Shown: positions 6,383 through 16,051, numbered from the stretch's first letter. The stretch: 64,000 nt of DNA from Deltaproteobacteria bacterium (GCA_023265625.1 JAHFST010000015.1:16732-80731); one strand, 5' to 3'. Made by a program: numbers and translations. Notes: a model not told the origin generated them from the letters alone.

Positions 6383-8767
6383 CTAATCGTTGTCATCGCG
6401 CCTGCGGTAGGCACGGGTCAGTCGCCCTTGATCCTGCCAGAGGTGTTCCGTGACGCGGTCGATCTCGTCCAGGTCCATCTTTTCCTGCCGGGCGACCAAG
6501 AACTCATCAATTTTCTCCAGGGTTTCAGGCTCAAACGGATCGGAGAGTTTGAGGGTGAGGAGATCTTTTTCGGAGGGGGTTAGGGTGGGGTCGTCGATCT
6601 TGGGTAGCACCTCTCGTTTTATGAGCTTTTCCAGATAGACGAAGGAGATGAACAGTCGCCTCCCCTCCGGCGAGGCCCATAAGTCATCCCAGCCGTTGGT
6701 GGACCAACCGTCCTGAAAGAGCAGTTGGAAACCGCCCTGTTTCCGAATGTAGGCGGTCAAGGCCTCGGCCCAAAATTCATGGGCGTCCTCTTTCCCGTAG
6801 AGGGAAGGGGGGCGCCCTGACGATTCCATAAGTTGCCGGTAAAGGGTGACGACCCCTAGGGTTGGGTCGCTGGTGATGGATTGATTAATTTTTTCCTCGT
6901 CATTAGCCCCCAATAGCCAGCCAACGAATGGATTGATGCCAAAACCGTAAGAGGCGCGGCTTCGCAGTTGGGTTGCCATTTCGATGATGTGCCCCTGGAA
7001 CCTCTTGGTTTGGAAATCGGCCGCATGGGAAAATTCGTGGATCAGGATTTGTTCCAAACCGTCTTCGTAGAGGTCGCGCTCCTTGATCACCACGTAGTCT
7101 TCTCCCTTGTAAAAGATGATCTGGGCGATGGAGGATTTTGCGGGATGCTTGGAAACGCCGTTACCCATCCGCAGGCGATCGGTGATGGCGTAGTAATCCT
7201 TATCCGACTTGGCTACGACGATGTTCATGGGATGGGTGGCGACCGCCCACCTTAGGATCGGCGAGGCGTGGAGGATCTTGCCCACACTGTGATGCAGCGC
7301 ATTCCCTACGGAATCGAGAAAACCATACACCTGGGCCCGACCGGTGGGATCAAAGGGATCCTCGTTCCTTGAGAGAAAGGAGGTCTGGGTATAGAAGTGG
7401 TAGTCCACGCGGTAGTCCCTCCCTTCAATTGTTTCCCAATAGTTGCCACCGGGGAGAAAAGGCAATGGCTCGTCATATTGAGAACGATATTCCCATAGGG
7501 CCCGGACCATTGCTAATCCCGTTTTTTTATCCTCATCCTTTACTCCCTCGGCGGGTTGAGAAGCGTATTGCCCGACGATTCTCTGGCGGATTGTCTTCCA
7601 GACGGCCGTTGCCCTTTCCAGGATGATCCCGGTGGCATGGTTTAATAAGTCGGGGATGCGACCCCACAGCCCTTCATCCTTCAAAGCATGCCCCGTGCTG
7701 TCGATCACCAGGAGCGCTTCGGGATCTCCGGAGAGAGGGATGCGCATGTAGATTGGTTCCACTTTCGGTATCATCGCCCCGACCTCCTCAATCGATTGGG
7801 CGTAATCTAAAAAGAAGAGCTCGATGGCCTGGTCATCCTGGCTGTAGGCCGCATAGAGCACCTGATGAAACTCGGGGATTTTTTTGTGGAGATCGCGCTC
7901 GTAGATATTTTTGGAGGGGCAATATCCGACCAAACCCACCCCTCCCTCGACCACGTCTTTCAATTGGGAAAGGCGCAACCAATCCATACCGGGATCCAGC
8001 AAGGCCCGGATGTAGAGCTTTCTCTGCGGCGAAAGCGGCGCGCCATCCGACGCCTCCAACAGGCGCCCCATCACAGTTTCCACCTTGTCATGGTTCGGGA
8101 CCTGTTCGAGGCCGAAATAGTCCTTAAAAACCTGGCGCAGTGTGGAACGGTCCCCTCGGGCCAGGTCCACACAGTAGTCGTCCATGGTCAATTGACGGTC
8201 CTCGCCCGCGACGGTCAATATCTCCTGCAAAATCTTTGCGGCAACCGGCATGCCAGGGCGTTCGAGACAGTTCAAATCCTGGGTGGTTGCGGAGGTCGTT
8301 TCAAAAGGATCGCGAACCGGGCTCAGCGGCTGACGCGGTTTCGGAGCGGGCTCACAGGATGTTTCTGAGGTGGACCATGCGGTGGGGACAAAGCGGAGGT
8401 CCGGAGGGATGAGCCGGTCCACGTTGAAGAACTCCTGCTCGTAGTGGAGGTAGAGTGAAACGATCTGACCCAACTCGTCTCGGGAATCGACCTTCAAGGG
8501 ATCGCCACCGTTTACTACCTCCGCCACAACCTGCTCGAATCGTAACAGGAGTTCACCCCAGTTTTTGAAGGCCAACCGGACCAGTTGGTTGCGAGGACCG
8601 TAGGCGGGGTATTTTTCCGCAATCATCCGCTCGACCATCTCCCGGGTAGGGCGTTGCACGGGAAGATAGGTTCCATCCTCATCCCTTTTAAAGGGACCAC
8701 GGCGCCAATCGGTCGACGCGGCGATCTCCCGCGAGGGTTCTCCAATGTAAATTTTTTTCTCATCCAC
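6383..8767 (-). CDS. Large putative zinc metalloprotease (HExxH), cytoplasmic
   Basis: A 794-aa protein without signal peptide or membrane segments. The C-terminal third carries LIHEFSHAADF (HExxH, around residue 575) and, ~85 residues later, AHEFWAEALTAYI, whose Glu is placed like the third zinc ligand of gluzincin/lethal-factor-type domains. The first ~450 residues are unrecognised. The arrangement resembles ATLF-like toxin or effector peptidases, but there is no secretion signal and no immunity gene beside it. It is a single gene between the DUF167 relic and msrB. Confidence 0.6.
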   Translation of the reverse strand: MDEKKIYIGEPSREIAASTDWRRGPFKRDEDGTYLPVQRPTREMVERMIAEKYPAYGPRNQLVRLAFKNWGELLLRFEQVVAEVVNGGDPLKVDSRDELGQIVSLYLHYEQEFFNVDRLIPPDLRFVPTAWSTSETSCEPAPKPRQPLSPVRDPFETTSATTQDLNCLERPGMPVAAKILQEILTVAGEDRQLTMDDYCVDLARGDRSTLRQVFKDYFGLEQVPNHDKVETVMGRLLEASDGAPLSPQRKLYIRALLDPGMDWLRLSQLKDVVEGGVGLVGYCPSKNIYERDLHKKIPEFHQVLYAAYSQDDQAIELFFLDYAQSIEEVGAMIPKVEPIYMRIPLSGDPEALLVIDSTGHALKDEGLWGRIPDLLNHATGIILERATAVWKTIRQRIVGQYASQPAEGVKDEDKKTGLAMVRALWEYRSQYDEPLPFLPGGNYWETIEGRDYRVDYHFYTQTSFLSRNEDPFDPTGRAQVYGFLDSVGNALHHSVGKILHASPILRWAVATHPMNIVVAKSDKDYYAITDRLRMGNGVSKHPAKSSIAQIIFYKGEDYVVIKERDLYEDGLEQILIHEFSHAADFQTKRFQGHIIEMATQLRSRASYGFGINPFVGWLLGANDEEKINQSITSDPTLGVVTLYRQLMESSGRPPSLYGKEDAHEFWAEALTAYIRKQGGFQLLFQDGWSTNGWDDLWASPEGRRLFISFVYLEKLIKREVLPKIDDPTLTPSEKDLLTLKLSDPFEPETLEKIDEFLVARQEKMDLDEIDRVTEHLWQDQGRLTRAYRRRDDND

Positions 8768-8890
8768 GGCTCAGTAGTTATCGGCTCCTTACCCGAATAG
8801 TTGCGTGAAAATGTTAGCGTTTAGTTCGAGCTAAACACATATTGTACCAGGCAGGTGGGGTGGTTTGGGGTTTAGGGGGTACAGATGAAG

Positions 8891-9421
8891 TTATTTCTTG
8901 GGCGTTTTCTCAAACAACTTTTTATATTCCCCCAACCCCTCCGCGTCGAGCTTGCTCAGCGGCACAAAGCGGAGCGAGGCGGAGTTGATGCAGTAGCGCA
9001 TCCCGCCCTGGTCGCGCGGGCCGTCGGGGAAGACGTGTCCTAGGTGGGAATCGCTGTCTTTGGAACGGGCCTCGACGCGGGTCATGCCAAAGCCCGTGTC
9101 GCTATGCTCCTCGACCATGGCCGGATTGATCGGCTTGGTGAAGCTCGGCCAGCCGGTGCCGGAGTCAAACTTGTCGGTCGAGCTAAAGAGCGGTTTGCCG
9201 GTGACCACGTCGACGTAGATGCCGGGCTCATGGTTGTTCCAATAAGCGTTGGCAAACGGCGGCTCGGTGCCGTTTTCTTGCGTGACATGATATTGCTCGG
9301 GAGTGAGCTTGTTCTTGAGTTCTGCTTTTTTCATAGTGCCTTCTGTCGCTTTGATGGTTTTGGCCTCTGACCGGCAACCGGCCAAGAGTAAGATGGATAA
9401 TAGTATGACGGATGGATTCAT
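8891..9421 (-). CDS. msrB: Peptide methionine-R-sulfoxide reductase, lipoprotein form
   Basis: A 176-aa protein starting at MNPSVILL. An N-terminal lipobox (LLLAGC) predicts a lipid-anchored periplasmic enzyme that repairs oxidised Met in exported proteins. MsrB signatures are '[10 protein letters not shown]', 'DSHLGHVF' and the catalytic Cys in '[11 protein letters not shown]'. The zinc CxxC pairs of other MsrBs are absent, and the resolving Cys position (SGCGWPSF in many homologues) is Thr here. It lies 4 bp downstream of the thioesterase gene, so an operon is likely. Confidence 0.92.
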   Translation of the reverse strand: MNPSVILLSILLLAGCRSEAKTIKATEGTMKKAELKNKLTPEQYHVTQENGTEPPFANAYWNNHEPGIYVDVVTGKPLFSSTDKFDSGTGWPSFTKPINPAMVEEHSDTGFGMTRVEARSKDSDSHLGHVFPDGPRDQGGMRYCINSASLRFVPLSKLDAEGLGEYKKLFEKTPKK

Positions 9422-9425
9422 GGGT

Positions 9426-9869
9426 TCAAAACTCTCCAAAATCTTCGGTCGTTTCGAGTTGTTGAAAAACCTGGGTAACGGGATGGGCGGCATCGGGGGT
9501 GATCATCTTTCTTTGGTGGAGGTCGATCCAACCGAACATCATGTGGATCCGCACGGCGAGACTGCCGTCTTCTTTGTAGATTTGGTGGCGCAGCCGGAAG
9601 CGTTTGCGGCTCTTGGAAATCCCCGCCAAGGTCAAATCGATGCAAATCTTTTCTCCCAGGGCCACTTCCTTCAAATAGTCGATTTGTTCCGTAAGGACGA
9701 CGGGCCCAATCCCCAGTTCCACCCATTTTTCCACCGGAAAACCGCGCTCGGTCATAAAGGATACGCGTACGTGCGTGGCGTAGTCACCATACGCCGTATG
9801 GCGCACATGCCGGTTGGGATCCACATCCGCCCAGCGGATTGGGAAGGTGAGGGAGTAGGGTGTTTTCAT
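9426..9869 (-). CDS. Hotdog-fold acyl-CoA thioesterase (FadM/YbgC-like)
   Basis: A 147-aa single hotdog domain. The '[21 protein letters not shown]' segment corresponds to the '(D)xDxxxHVNNxxY' signature containing the catalytic Asp of 4HBT thioesterases. It is expected to hydrolyse acyl-CoA or aryl-CoA in the cytoplasm. The substrate cannot be read from the sequence. It is the first gene of a pair with msrB and diverges from the glutamine-synthetase-like operon across about 60 bp. Confidence 0.82.
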   Translation of the reverse strand: MKTPYSLTFPIRWADVDPNRHVRHTAYGDYATHVRVSFMTERGFPVEKWVELGIGPVVLTEQIDYLKEVALGEKICIDLTLAGISKSRKRFRLRHQIYKEDGSLAVRIHMMFGWIDLHQRKMITPDAAHPVTQVFQQLETTEDFGEF

Positions 9870-9931
9870 CAGGCCTGAACATGGAATAAAGAGGTTTTTT
9901 TTTCAACAGGAACTTGGTAAAGGGAAGATTC

Positions 9932-11269
9932 GTGAAGACACCCGCGGCCATCATCAAGGAGATCAAGGCGAGCCCTTTGGGGAAAGTCAAGGTGGCCATT
10001 GTGGACATCGACGGGGTGTTGCGGGGGAAGGTGGTGTCGCGGCAGAAGTTTTTGTCCATGATTGAGAAGGGGTTTGGGTTTTGTGATGTGGTGTTTGGGT
10101 GGGATGCGGCGGATCTGTGTTACGACAACGGAAGTTTTACCGGGTGGCAGACGGCGTACCCCGATGCCCATGCCGAGATCGATCTGGCAACCTATCGTCG
10201 CGTCCCGTGGGACCGCGACATCCCCTTTTTTCTCGCCGATTTTCGCAACCAACAGGGCGAGGGCCTGGAAATTTGCCCGCGCAATGTCCTCAAGCGGGTG
10301 CGGCAGCGGGCCGCTGATCAGGGTTTTACCGCAACATTCTCCCAGGAATTTGAATGGTTTAATTTTAGGAAGGAATTGACCCCGACCGCAACCTTCATGC
10401 CCATCTCAACCGGGATGTTTGGCTATTCCCTGCTGCGCATGACCAAGAATAGCGCCTACTTTAATGACCTCTTTGATCTTCTAGGTCGATTTCAGGTCCC
10501 GATCGAAGGGCTTCACACGGAGACCGGGCCCGGGGTGAGCGAGGCGGCCATCCTTTATAGTGATGTCTTGGAGGCGGCAGATCGGGCGACGCTTTTCAAG
10601 ACGGGGGTGAAGGAGATTGCGATGCGGCACGGGATTATTCCCAGTTTTATGGCCAAGTGGAATAACAGTTTACCCGGATGCGGCGGCCATTTGCATCAGA
10701 GTTTATGGAAGAATAAAAAAAATATATTTTACGACGCCAAAGACAAGAATCAAATGAGTCGTGTGATGAAAAGTTATCTGGCGGGACAACTGCATTGCCT
10801 GCCGCAGATTTTGCCGATGTATTGTCCGACCATCAATAGTTACAAGCGCTTGGTGGAAGGGGCCTGGGCCCCGACGACCGTGACTTGGGGGATCGATAAC
10901 CGGACCACGGCGGCGCGGGTGCTGCCATTGGGGGTCGACTCGACGCGCATCGAACTCCGCGTGGTTGGTTCCGATGTGAATCCCTACCTGGCGATGGCCG
11001 CCTCCCTGGCCTCGGGTCTCTATGGTATCCAGCAGGGGATGGAACTCACCGCGGCAACGGTTGGAAGCGCCTACGCCAACAAACGGGCCGTGCCCCTGCC
11101 GCGTACCTTGCAACAAGCCACCGAGGCGATGCGTCGGTCGTCCATCGCGCGGGAATTATTCGGCGAGACTTTTGTGAAGCATTTTTGTGAGACGCGGGAA
11201 TGGGAATGGCGGCAGTATAGCGGGGCGGTGACGGATTGGGAGTTAAACCGTTATTTTGAAATCATTTGA
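9932..11269 (+). CDS. Glutamine synthetase-like gamma-glutamyl-amine ligase (PuuA type)
   Basis: A 445-aa GS-fold ligase that would join glutamate to an amine using ATP. The C-terminal catalytic domain shows 'GCGGHLHQSLW' (ATP/metal site), 'TVTWGIDNRTTAARV' and 'RIELRVVGSDVNPYLAMAA'. Length and divergence fit PuuA/GlnA4-type gamma-glutamyl ligases rather than housekeeping GS. I chose GTG at 9932 because AGGGA precedes it; a TTG at 9914 adds six residues. It is the first gene of a four-gene overlapping operon with ADH, hydrolase and ALDH, which points to amine catabolism. Confidence 0.82.
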   Translation: MKTPAAIIKEIKASPLGKVKVAIVDIDGVLRGKVVSRQKFLSMIEKGFGFCDVVFGWDAADLCYDNGSFTGWQTAYPDAHAEIDLATYRRVPWDRDIPFFLADFRNQQGEGLEICPRNVLKRVRQRAADQGFTATFSQEFEWFNFRKELTPTATFMPISTGMFGYSLLRMTKNSAYFNDLFDLLGRFQVPIEGLHTETGPGVSEAAILYSDVLEAADRATLFKTGVKEIAMRHGIIPSFMAKWNNSLPGCGGHLHQSLWKNKKNIFYDAKDKNQMSRVMKSYLAGQLHCLPQILPMYCPTINSYKRLVEGAWAPTTVTWGIDNRTTAARVLPLGVDSTRIELRVVGSDVNPYLAMAASLASGLYGIQQGMELTAATVGSAYANKRAVPLPRTLQQATEAMRRSSIARELFGETFVKHFCETREWEWRQYSGAVTDWELNRYFEII

Positions 11270-11270
11270 T

Positions 11271-12419
11271 ATGAACTTGAACCAACGAACCACTTTCAAT
11301 TTTCCCACCTCGATTCGCTTCGGACCGGGAGTTATCGATGAATTACCCGATCATCTCAAACAACAACGCTTGAAAAAGTTGTTGGTGGTGACGGATCCGC
11401 AACTCGTGACGCTCGGTTTTTTTCAAAAAATTATCACCTCACTCCGTAACGCAGGGCTGGCGGTGGAGATATTTAACGGCCTCCACAAAAACCCGGTCAA
11501 GAGCGACGTATTGGGCGGCGTGGCCTTGTTGAAAAAAAACTCCTGTGACACCATCATTGGGATTGGCGGTGGGGCCTCGCTGGACGTGGCCCGCGCGATT
11601 GCGTTGCTGGCGCATCATCCGGGTGACTTGTTTGATTATGAAGACTCTAAGGGTGGTTCAGAGAGAGTTACTGGAGAAATCCCCTATTTTGTCACCGTCC
11701 CCACCACCAGCGGCACGGGCAGTGAGGTAGGGCGTAGTACGGTAATCTCAGACGATGTGACGCACGAGAAGAAGATCCTGTTCTCACCCCGGTTGATGGC
11801 CAAGATTGTTTTTGCGGATCCGGAGCTCACACTGGAGCTGCCGCCGTTTGTGACGGCCGCAACCGGGATGGATGCCCTGACGCATAATCTTGAATCATAC
11901 CTTGCGAAGGGTTTGCATCCGCTCTGTGATGCGATTGCCTTGGAGGGGACCCGGTTGATTGGCGAGAGTCTCGTGTTGGCGGTCATTCGGCCCACTTTGG
12001 AAGCGCGGTCTAAGATGATGATGGCGGCCTTGATGGGGGCGGTGGCGTTTCAGAAGGGCCTTGGTGTGGTGCATTCGACCGCACATCCGTTGTCTACGTT
12101 ATTTGATCTTCATCATGGCCTGTCCAACGCGATCATGTTGCGGCATGGGATGGCCTTTAATGCGGATGTGTGTGAAGACCGGATGGCATCTCTTGCCCAG
12201 GCCCTGAGATTGCAGTCGCCAGGTTCTGGTTCGTTGCTGAAATATTTGGGCGAACTCAATGCCAAGATAGGCCTACCGCTGCAGCTCTCATCCCAAGGAA
12301 TCAAAGAAGAACATGTGGCCAAACTGTCTCAGTTGGCCTTTCAAGACGTGTGTCATCAATGCAACCTCAAGCCGGTGACGGAACCGGATTTTCAAGCCCT
12401 GTACCGGGCGGCGTTATGA
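11271..12419 (+). CDS. Iron-containing (group III) alcohol dehydrogenase
   Basis: A 382-aa protein with the Fe-ADH N-terminal NAD(P) domain ('GIGGGASLDVARAIAL') and a helical metal domain with His ligands in 'GMDALTHNLESYLA', 'HSTAHPLSTLFDLHHGLSNAI'. It oxidises a primary alcohol to an aldehyde. The start is 1 bp after the ligase stop. Its stop overlaps the next gene by ATGA. The presence of an alcohol dehydrogenase, with no flavin oxidase of the PuuB type, suggests that the glutamylated substrate carries a hydroxyl group. Confidence 0.88.
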   Translation: MNLNQRTTFNFPTSIRFGPGVIDELPDHLKQQRLKKLLVVTDPQLVTLGFFQKIITSLRNAGLAVEIFNGLHKNPVKSDVLGGVALLKKNSCDTIIGIGGGASLDVARAIALLAHHPGDLFDYEDSKGGSERVTGEIPYFVTVPTTSGTGSEVGRSTVISDDVTHEKKILFSPRLMAKIVFADPELTLELPPFVTAATGMDALTHNLESYLAKGLHPLCDAIALEGTRLIGESLVLAVIRPTLEARSKMMMAALMGAVAFQKGLGVVHSTAHPLSTLFDLHHGLSNAIMLRHGMAFNADVCEDRMASLAQALRLQSPGSGSLLKYLGELNAKIGLPLQLSSQGIKEEHVAKLSQLAFQDVCHQCNLKPVTEPDFQALYRAAL

Positions 12420-13159
12420 TCAAGATCGGTGTCTCGGCCTGTTTTCTCTATCCGGATCCCAACCGTAGTGTCTTTGGTCCCAAGACCTTGAGTTATGTGG
12501 AGCATGACCTCATCCGTTACCTGGCCAGACCAGGGGTCTTGCCGGTGTTGATTCCCGATGTGGCCCCGGGGTTGCTTAAAAGCTATTTGGCGGAAATGGA
12601 TGGGTTTGTTTTTTCCGGGGGGAGTGATTTGGATCCAAAAAGTTATGGCGAGCGGCCCATTCAGAAACGCTGGCCCGGCGACCGTTATCGGGACGATTAT
12701 GAGTTGAGGATCCTAGACTTTGCGGTTAACAAGGGTCGGCCGGTCTTGGGGGTGTGTCGCGGTTGTCAGTTGATCAACGTCTATTTTGGCGGGAGCCTCT
12801 ATCAGGATATCACGACGCAACATGCGGAGGCCCTCGTGCATCGGGATGCCAAGCGGTATGATCGGGTGCAGCATGCCGTGACCTTTACCCCGGGTGGCTT
12901 GTTGGATCGCTTGTATCGCGGCAAGGTTCCAAAATATGTTAATTCAGTGCATCATCAGGGGATTAAGAAGCTGGGCAAGGGTTTGAGTGTCGAGGCCATT
13001 TGTCCGGAGGATGGGCTCGTGGAGGCTGTTGTCGGGCAGGATCGGAAAAAATTTGTGCTGGGGGTGCAATGGCATCCGGAGTTTTCGGCGGCCCTTAAGG
13101 GCAAGGTTATCTCTCCCAAACCACTTTATGATTACTTTCTCAAACGGGTGACGGGATGA
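12416..13159 (+). CDS. Gamma-glutamyl hydrolase (PuuD-like class I amidotransferase fold)
   Basis: A 247-aa peptidase C26 protein. The nucleophile Cys lies in 'GVCRGCQLINVYFGG' and the His/Glu of the triad in 'GVQWHPEFS'. The family removes the gamma-glutamyl group from the oxidised product (gamma-glutamyl-GABA in the Puu pathway), releasing glutamate. Start and stop both use ATGA overlaps with the flanking dehydrogenase genes, so translation is coupled through the whole operon. Confidence 0.88.
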   Translation: MIKIGVSACFLYPDPNRSVFGPKTLSYVEHDLIRYLARPGVLPVLIPDVAPGLLKSYLAEMDGFVFSGGSDLDPKSYGERPIQKRWPGDRYRDDYELRILDFAVNKGRPVLGVCRGCQLINVYFGGSLYQDITTQHAEALVHRDAKRYDRVQHAVTFTPGGLLDRLYRGKVPKYVNSVHHQGIKKLGKGLSVEAICPEDGLVEAVVGQDRKKFVLGVQWHPEFSAALKGKVISPKPLYDYFLKRVTG

Positions 13160-14541
13160 AGATTATTAATCCGGCAACGGAGGCATTGATCCGCGAGGTC
13201 AAGGAAGACTCCGATCTCTCGGTCCGGAAGAAATTCGAACGGGCCCAAGCTGCGCAGTGCCAGTGGGCTACGGTGCCCATTAGCCAACGCGTGGAAGCGA
13301 TGGCGCGTTTTGAGCGCTTGCTCGATGAGGAGACGGATCGGTTGGCGGAAGTGTTAACCTCGGAGGTGGGTAAACCCATCCGAGAGTCGCATAACGAATT
13401 GGCTGGGGCTCGGCATCGTATCCGGTATTTTGTGGAACACTCGGAGGCGGTGCTGGAGGCGGGCACGGTCCATGAAGAGACCGGGATGGTGGAATATTTG
13501 GAATATGAACCCTTGGGGGTGGTGGGTAATATCTCCGCCTGGAATTATCCCTATCTGGTCGGGGTGAATGTCTTTGTGCCGGCCTTGATCGGCGGGAACG
13601 CGGTGCTCTACAAGCCTTCCGAATATGCCACCTTGACGGGCCTGGAGCTGGGGCGCCTGCTCCACCGGGCGGGGATTCCGAAAGATATTTTTCAAACCCT
13701 GGTGGGTGGACCCGCCATCGGGAAAAAACTGTTACGCCTGCCGCTCGATGGGTATTTTTTTACGGGATCGTATCAAACAGGCCGATCGATTGCCGAGGCC
13801 GTGCGGTCTCGCCTAGTCCCCCTTGGCATGGAACTGGGGGGCAAGGATCCCCTGTATGTGGCGGATGATGTGTTGGACATCTCCCAGGTGGCCAAGGCGG
13901 TGGTGGAGGGTTGTTTTTATAATAACGGACAGAGTTGTTGCGCGGTCGAGCGGGTTTACGTCCAGCAAAAGATTTATCGGCAATTTTTGGAGGCCTTCTT
14001 GGGCGAGGTCAAAAAATTGCGGGTAGGTGATCCGCTCGATCCCACAGTCACCCAGGGCCCCATTACGCGTCCGCGGCATCGTCTTCTCTTGGAAGTCCAG
14101 GTGCGTGATGCGGTCGCGAAGGGGGCGAAATTGCTTGAGGGGGGACACCGTTGGGGGAAACGCGGTTTCTTTTTTGAGCCGACGGTCTTGACGCGCGTCA
14201 ATCACAAGATGCGCGTCATGAAGGAAGAGACCTTCGGCCCGGTGATTGGTATCCAATCGGTGCGTGATGACGCCCAAGCGGTACGCCTGATGAATGATAC
14301 CGAGTATGGTCTGACAGCGGCGGTCTATTCCGGAAGTGAGTCGCGCGCTCGGGCGATTCTTAAGCAGATCGATGCCGGCACTGGTTACTGGAATTGTTGC
14401 GACCGTGTGAGTCCGAACCTGCCTTGGTCCGGGAGAAAACACTCCGGGATCGGCGCCACCTTGTCGACGGTGGGTATCCAAACCTTCGTGAGGCCGAAGG
14501 CCTACCACCTGCGAGGGGATCATCCCTTGCCGAGTTGTTGA
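13156..14541 (+). CDS. Aldehyde dehydrogenase (NAD(P)-dependent, PuuC/betaine-type)
   Basis: A 461-aa ALDH. The general base Glu lies in 'MELGGKDPLYV' and the catalytic Cys in 'NNGQSCCAVERV'. It also carries 'YKPSEYATLTG' and 'EETFGPVIGI'. It would oxidise the aldehyde made by the Fe-ADH to an acid while still gamma-glutamylated. It is the last gene of the operon. The start overlaps the hydrolase stop (ATGA). Confidence 0.9.
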   Translation: MKIINPATEALIREVKEDSDLSVRKKFERAQAAQCQWATVPISQRVEAMARFERLLDEETDRLAEVLTSEVGKPIRESHNELAGARHRIRYFVEHSEAVLEAGTVHEETGMVEYLEYEPLGVVGNISAWNYPYLVGVNVFVPALIGGNAVLYKPSEYATLTGLELGRLLHRAGIPKDIFQTLVGGPAIGKKLLRLPLDGYFFTGSYQTGRSIAEAVRSRLVPLGMELGGKDPLYVADDVLDISQVAKAVVEGCFYNNGQSCCAVERVYVQQKIYRQFLEAFLGEVKKLRVGDPLDPTVTQGPITRPRHRLLLEVQVRDAVAKGAKLLEGGHRWGKRGFFFEPTVLTRVNHKMRVMKEETFGPVIGIQSVRDDAQAVRLMNDTEYGLTAAVYSGSESRARAILKQIDAGTGYWNCCDRVSPNLPWSGRKHSGIGATLSTVGIQTFVRPKAYHLRGDHPLPSC

Positions 14542-14570
14542 TGAATTCAAGGTAGATAAGGCTACCCGTA

Positions 14571-14636
14571 ATTAGCCTAATATTAAGTCCCATTAATAAA
14601 TAAGTTGCAAATAATACCTCTAAATATTAGGCTAAT
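14571..14636. promoter_or_regulatory. Paired operator-like inverted repeat upstream of the ATPase gene
   Basis: ATTAGCCTAATATT (14571-14584) and AATATTAGGCTAAT (14623-14636) are exact reverse complements, and each core (TTAGsCTAA) is nearly palindromic itself. They are about five helical turns apart, with the second 5 bp before the GTG start. I infer two sites for one dimeric regulator, possibly looping the DNA. No Shine-Dalgarno is obvious in between. Confidence 0.55.
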
Positions 14637-14641
14637 ATCTT

Positions 14642-16051
14642 GTGGGTAATTCGTTTACTAATCGCGCTTCAGAGCTAGCCATTTTGGAGAGGCTTTGGAA
14701 TAAGTCAGCGGCACAATTGGTGGTGGCTTATGGTCGGCGGCGGGTGGGCAAAACCGCCTTGCTCAATCATTTTGCGCACCAGCGAAAGTTGATGCACTGG
14801 ATTGCCTATCGGTCCACGAGCGTTGAGTTGCTCAAAAGTTTTTCGCAGGAACTATACCCCCACCTCAACGACGGAGAACAGCCCCCATCTGACTTTTCCT
14901 ATGGGAGTTGGAAGGTGGCCTTAGAAACGCTTGCGGTTTATGCCTCTAGCCGGCGTTTCGGGGCCGTGATCGATGAATTCCCGTACATGATTGAGGCTGA
15001 TCCCGCGATACCTTCACTCTTGCAAGCCATTTGGGATAAGAAATTGTCGCACAGTCGTATCTTTCTCGTACTGTCGGGATCACGCATGGGTATGATCAAA
15101 GACCAGATTTTGGCGCCGCGTGCCCCACTATACGGACGGAGCACGGCGTTGCTTCATCTCGAGGCCATTCCAATCACCGATTTCAAACAATTTTTTCCAC
15201 GCTTCAGCCCTGTGACCTTGGTAGAGGCCTATGCCGTCACCGGAGGGATTCCAAAATATTTTGAGTTCATCCACCCCAATCAACCCGTGCTTAAGAGTAT
15301 CGAAACGGCTCTCCATGACCGCACCACATTTTTGACCTCGGAACCGGAGTTTCTCCTCCACGAAGAGTTTCGGGAGCCACGAATTTATTTGGCAATCTTG
15401 CGCACCTTGGGTCGGCAATCATTGGAAGCCAGCGGTATTGCCCAGGCCTGCGGTATCGACGCAAAAGTGCTCTCGCGATATCTTGATCAACTCATTGCCC
15501 TGAAATTGGTCGATCGCCGTGTGCCCGCGGGTCTTGACCCGCGAAAAAGTCGCAAAGGGCGGTACGCTATTCGCGATTATTTTCTCAACTTTTATTTTTA
15601 TTTTATCGCTCCCCACCTTCCGGAGATCGAAAAACATCAGGTAAACACCGTGGTTGGGGAGATTCGTAAGGGATTTGATGCGTTTATCGGTCGCAGTGTT
15701 TTTGAACGGTTATGCCAGGAATGGTTGGCACGACAGGCGGATGAGCAGCAATTCAGTTTCGTGCCGACGTTCATCGGGGGATACTGGGAACGGGGGATGC
15801 AAATCGACGTCTTGGGAATCAGCCATCGAGAGCAAGCCATGCTCGTCGGTGAATGCAAGTGGAGGAACCAAAAAGTGGGCGTCGAAGTTGCGCAGGCCCT
15901 GCGCACAAAAGCAAAACAACTGGCCGATGCCAACGATTATGATCACCAGCTCGTACTGTTTAGCCGCAGTGGATTTACCGACGCCCTTATGGAGGAGGCA
16001 CACAAGAAGCACTATCGGTTGGTTGGGTTGTCTGAAGTCGTGACCGGTTGA
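14642..16051 (+). CDS. ATPase_2 / DUF234 family ATPase
   Basis: A 469-aa protein starting at GTG. Walker A is 'GRRRVGKTALL' and Walker B 'FGAVIDEFPYM'. A winged-helix region follows ('LSRYLDQLIALKLVDRR'). The C-terminal DUF234 part holds 'MQIDVLGI' and 'VGECKW', a D...ExK pattern of the PD-(D/E)XK nuclease fold. Such ATPases are common in archaea and uncultured bacteria and are often linked to mobile or stress regions. Their role is not established. It is preceded by an inverted-repeat operator and looks monocistronic. Confidence 0.82.
   Translation: MGNSFTNRASELAILERLWNKSAAQLVVAYGRRRVGKTALLNHFAHQRKLMHWIAYRSTSVELLKSFSQELYPHLNDGEQPPSDFSYGSWKVALETLAVYASSRRFGAVIDEFPYMIEADPAIPSLLQAIWDKKLSHSRIFLVLSGSRMGMIKDQILAPRAPLYGRSTALLHLEAIPITDFKQFFPRFSPVTLVEAYAVTGGIPKYFEFIHPNQPVLKSIETALHDRTTFLTSEPEFLLHEEFREPRIYLAILRTLGRQSLEASGIAQACGIDAKVLSRYLDQLIALKLVDRRVPAGLDPRKSRKGRYAIRDYFLNFYFYFIAPHLPEIEKHQVNTVVGEIRKGFDAFIGRSVFERLCQEWLARQADEQQFSFVPTFIGGYWERGMQIDVLGISHREQAMLVGECKWRNQKVGVEVAQALRTKAKQLADANDYDHQLVLFSRSGFTDALMEEAHKKHYRLVGLSEVVTG

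Noticed and set aside
7753..8412. Plus-strand frames of 90-167 codons opposite the large HExxH gene
   Set aside because: Arg/Pro-rich shadow frames; the minus-strand gene has clear motifs and normal codon use.
13813..14550. 245-codon minus-strand frame opposite the aldehyde dehydrogenase gene
   Set aside because: Antisense shadow of a conserved ALDH with intact catalytic motifs.
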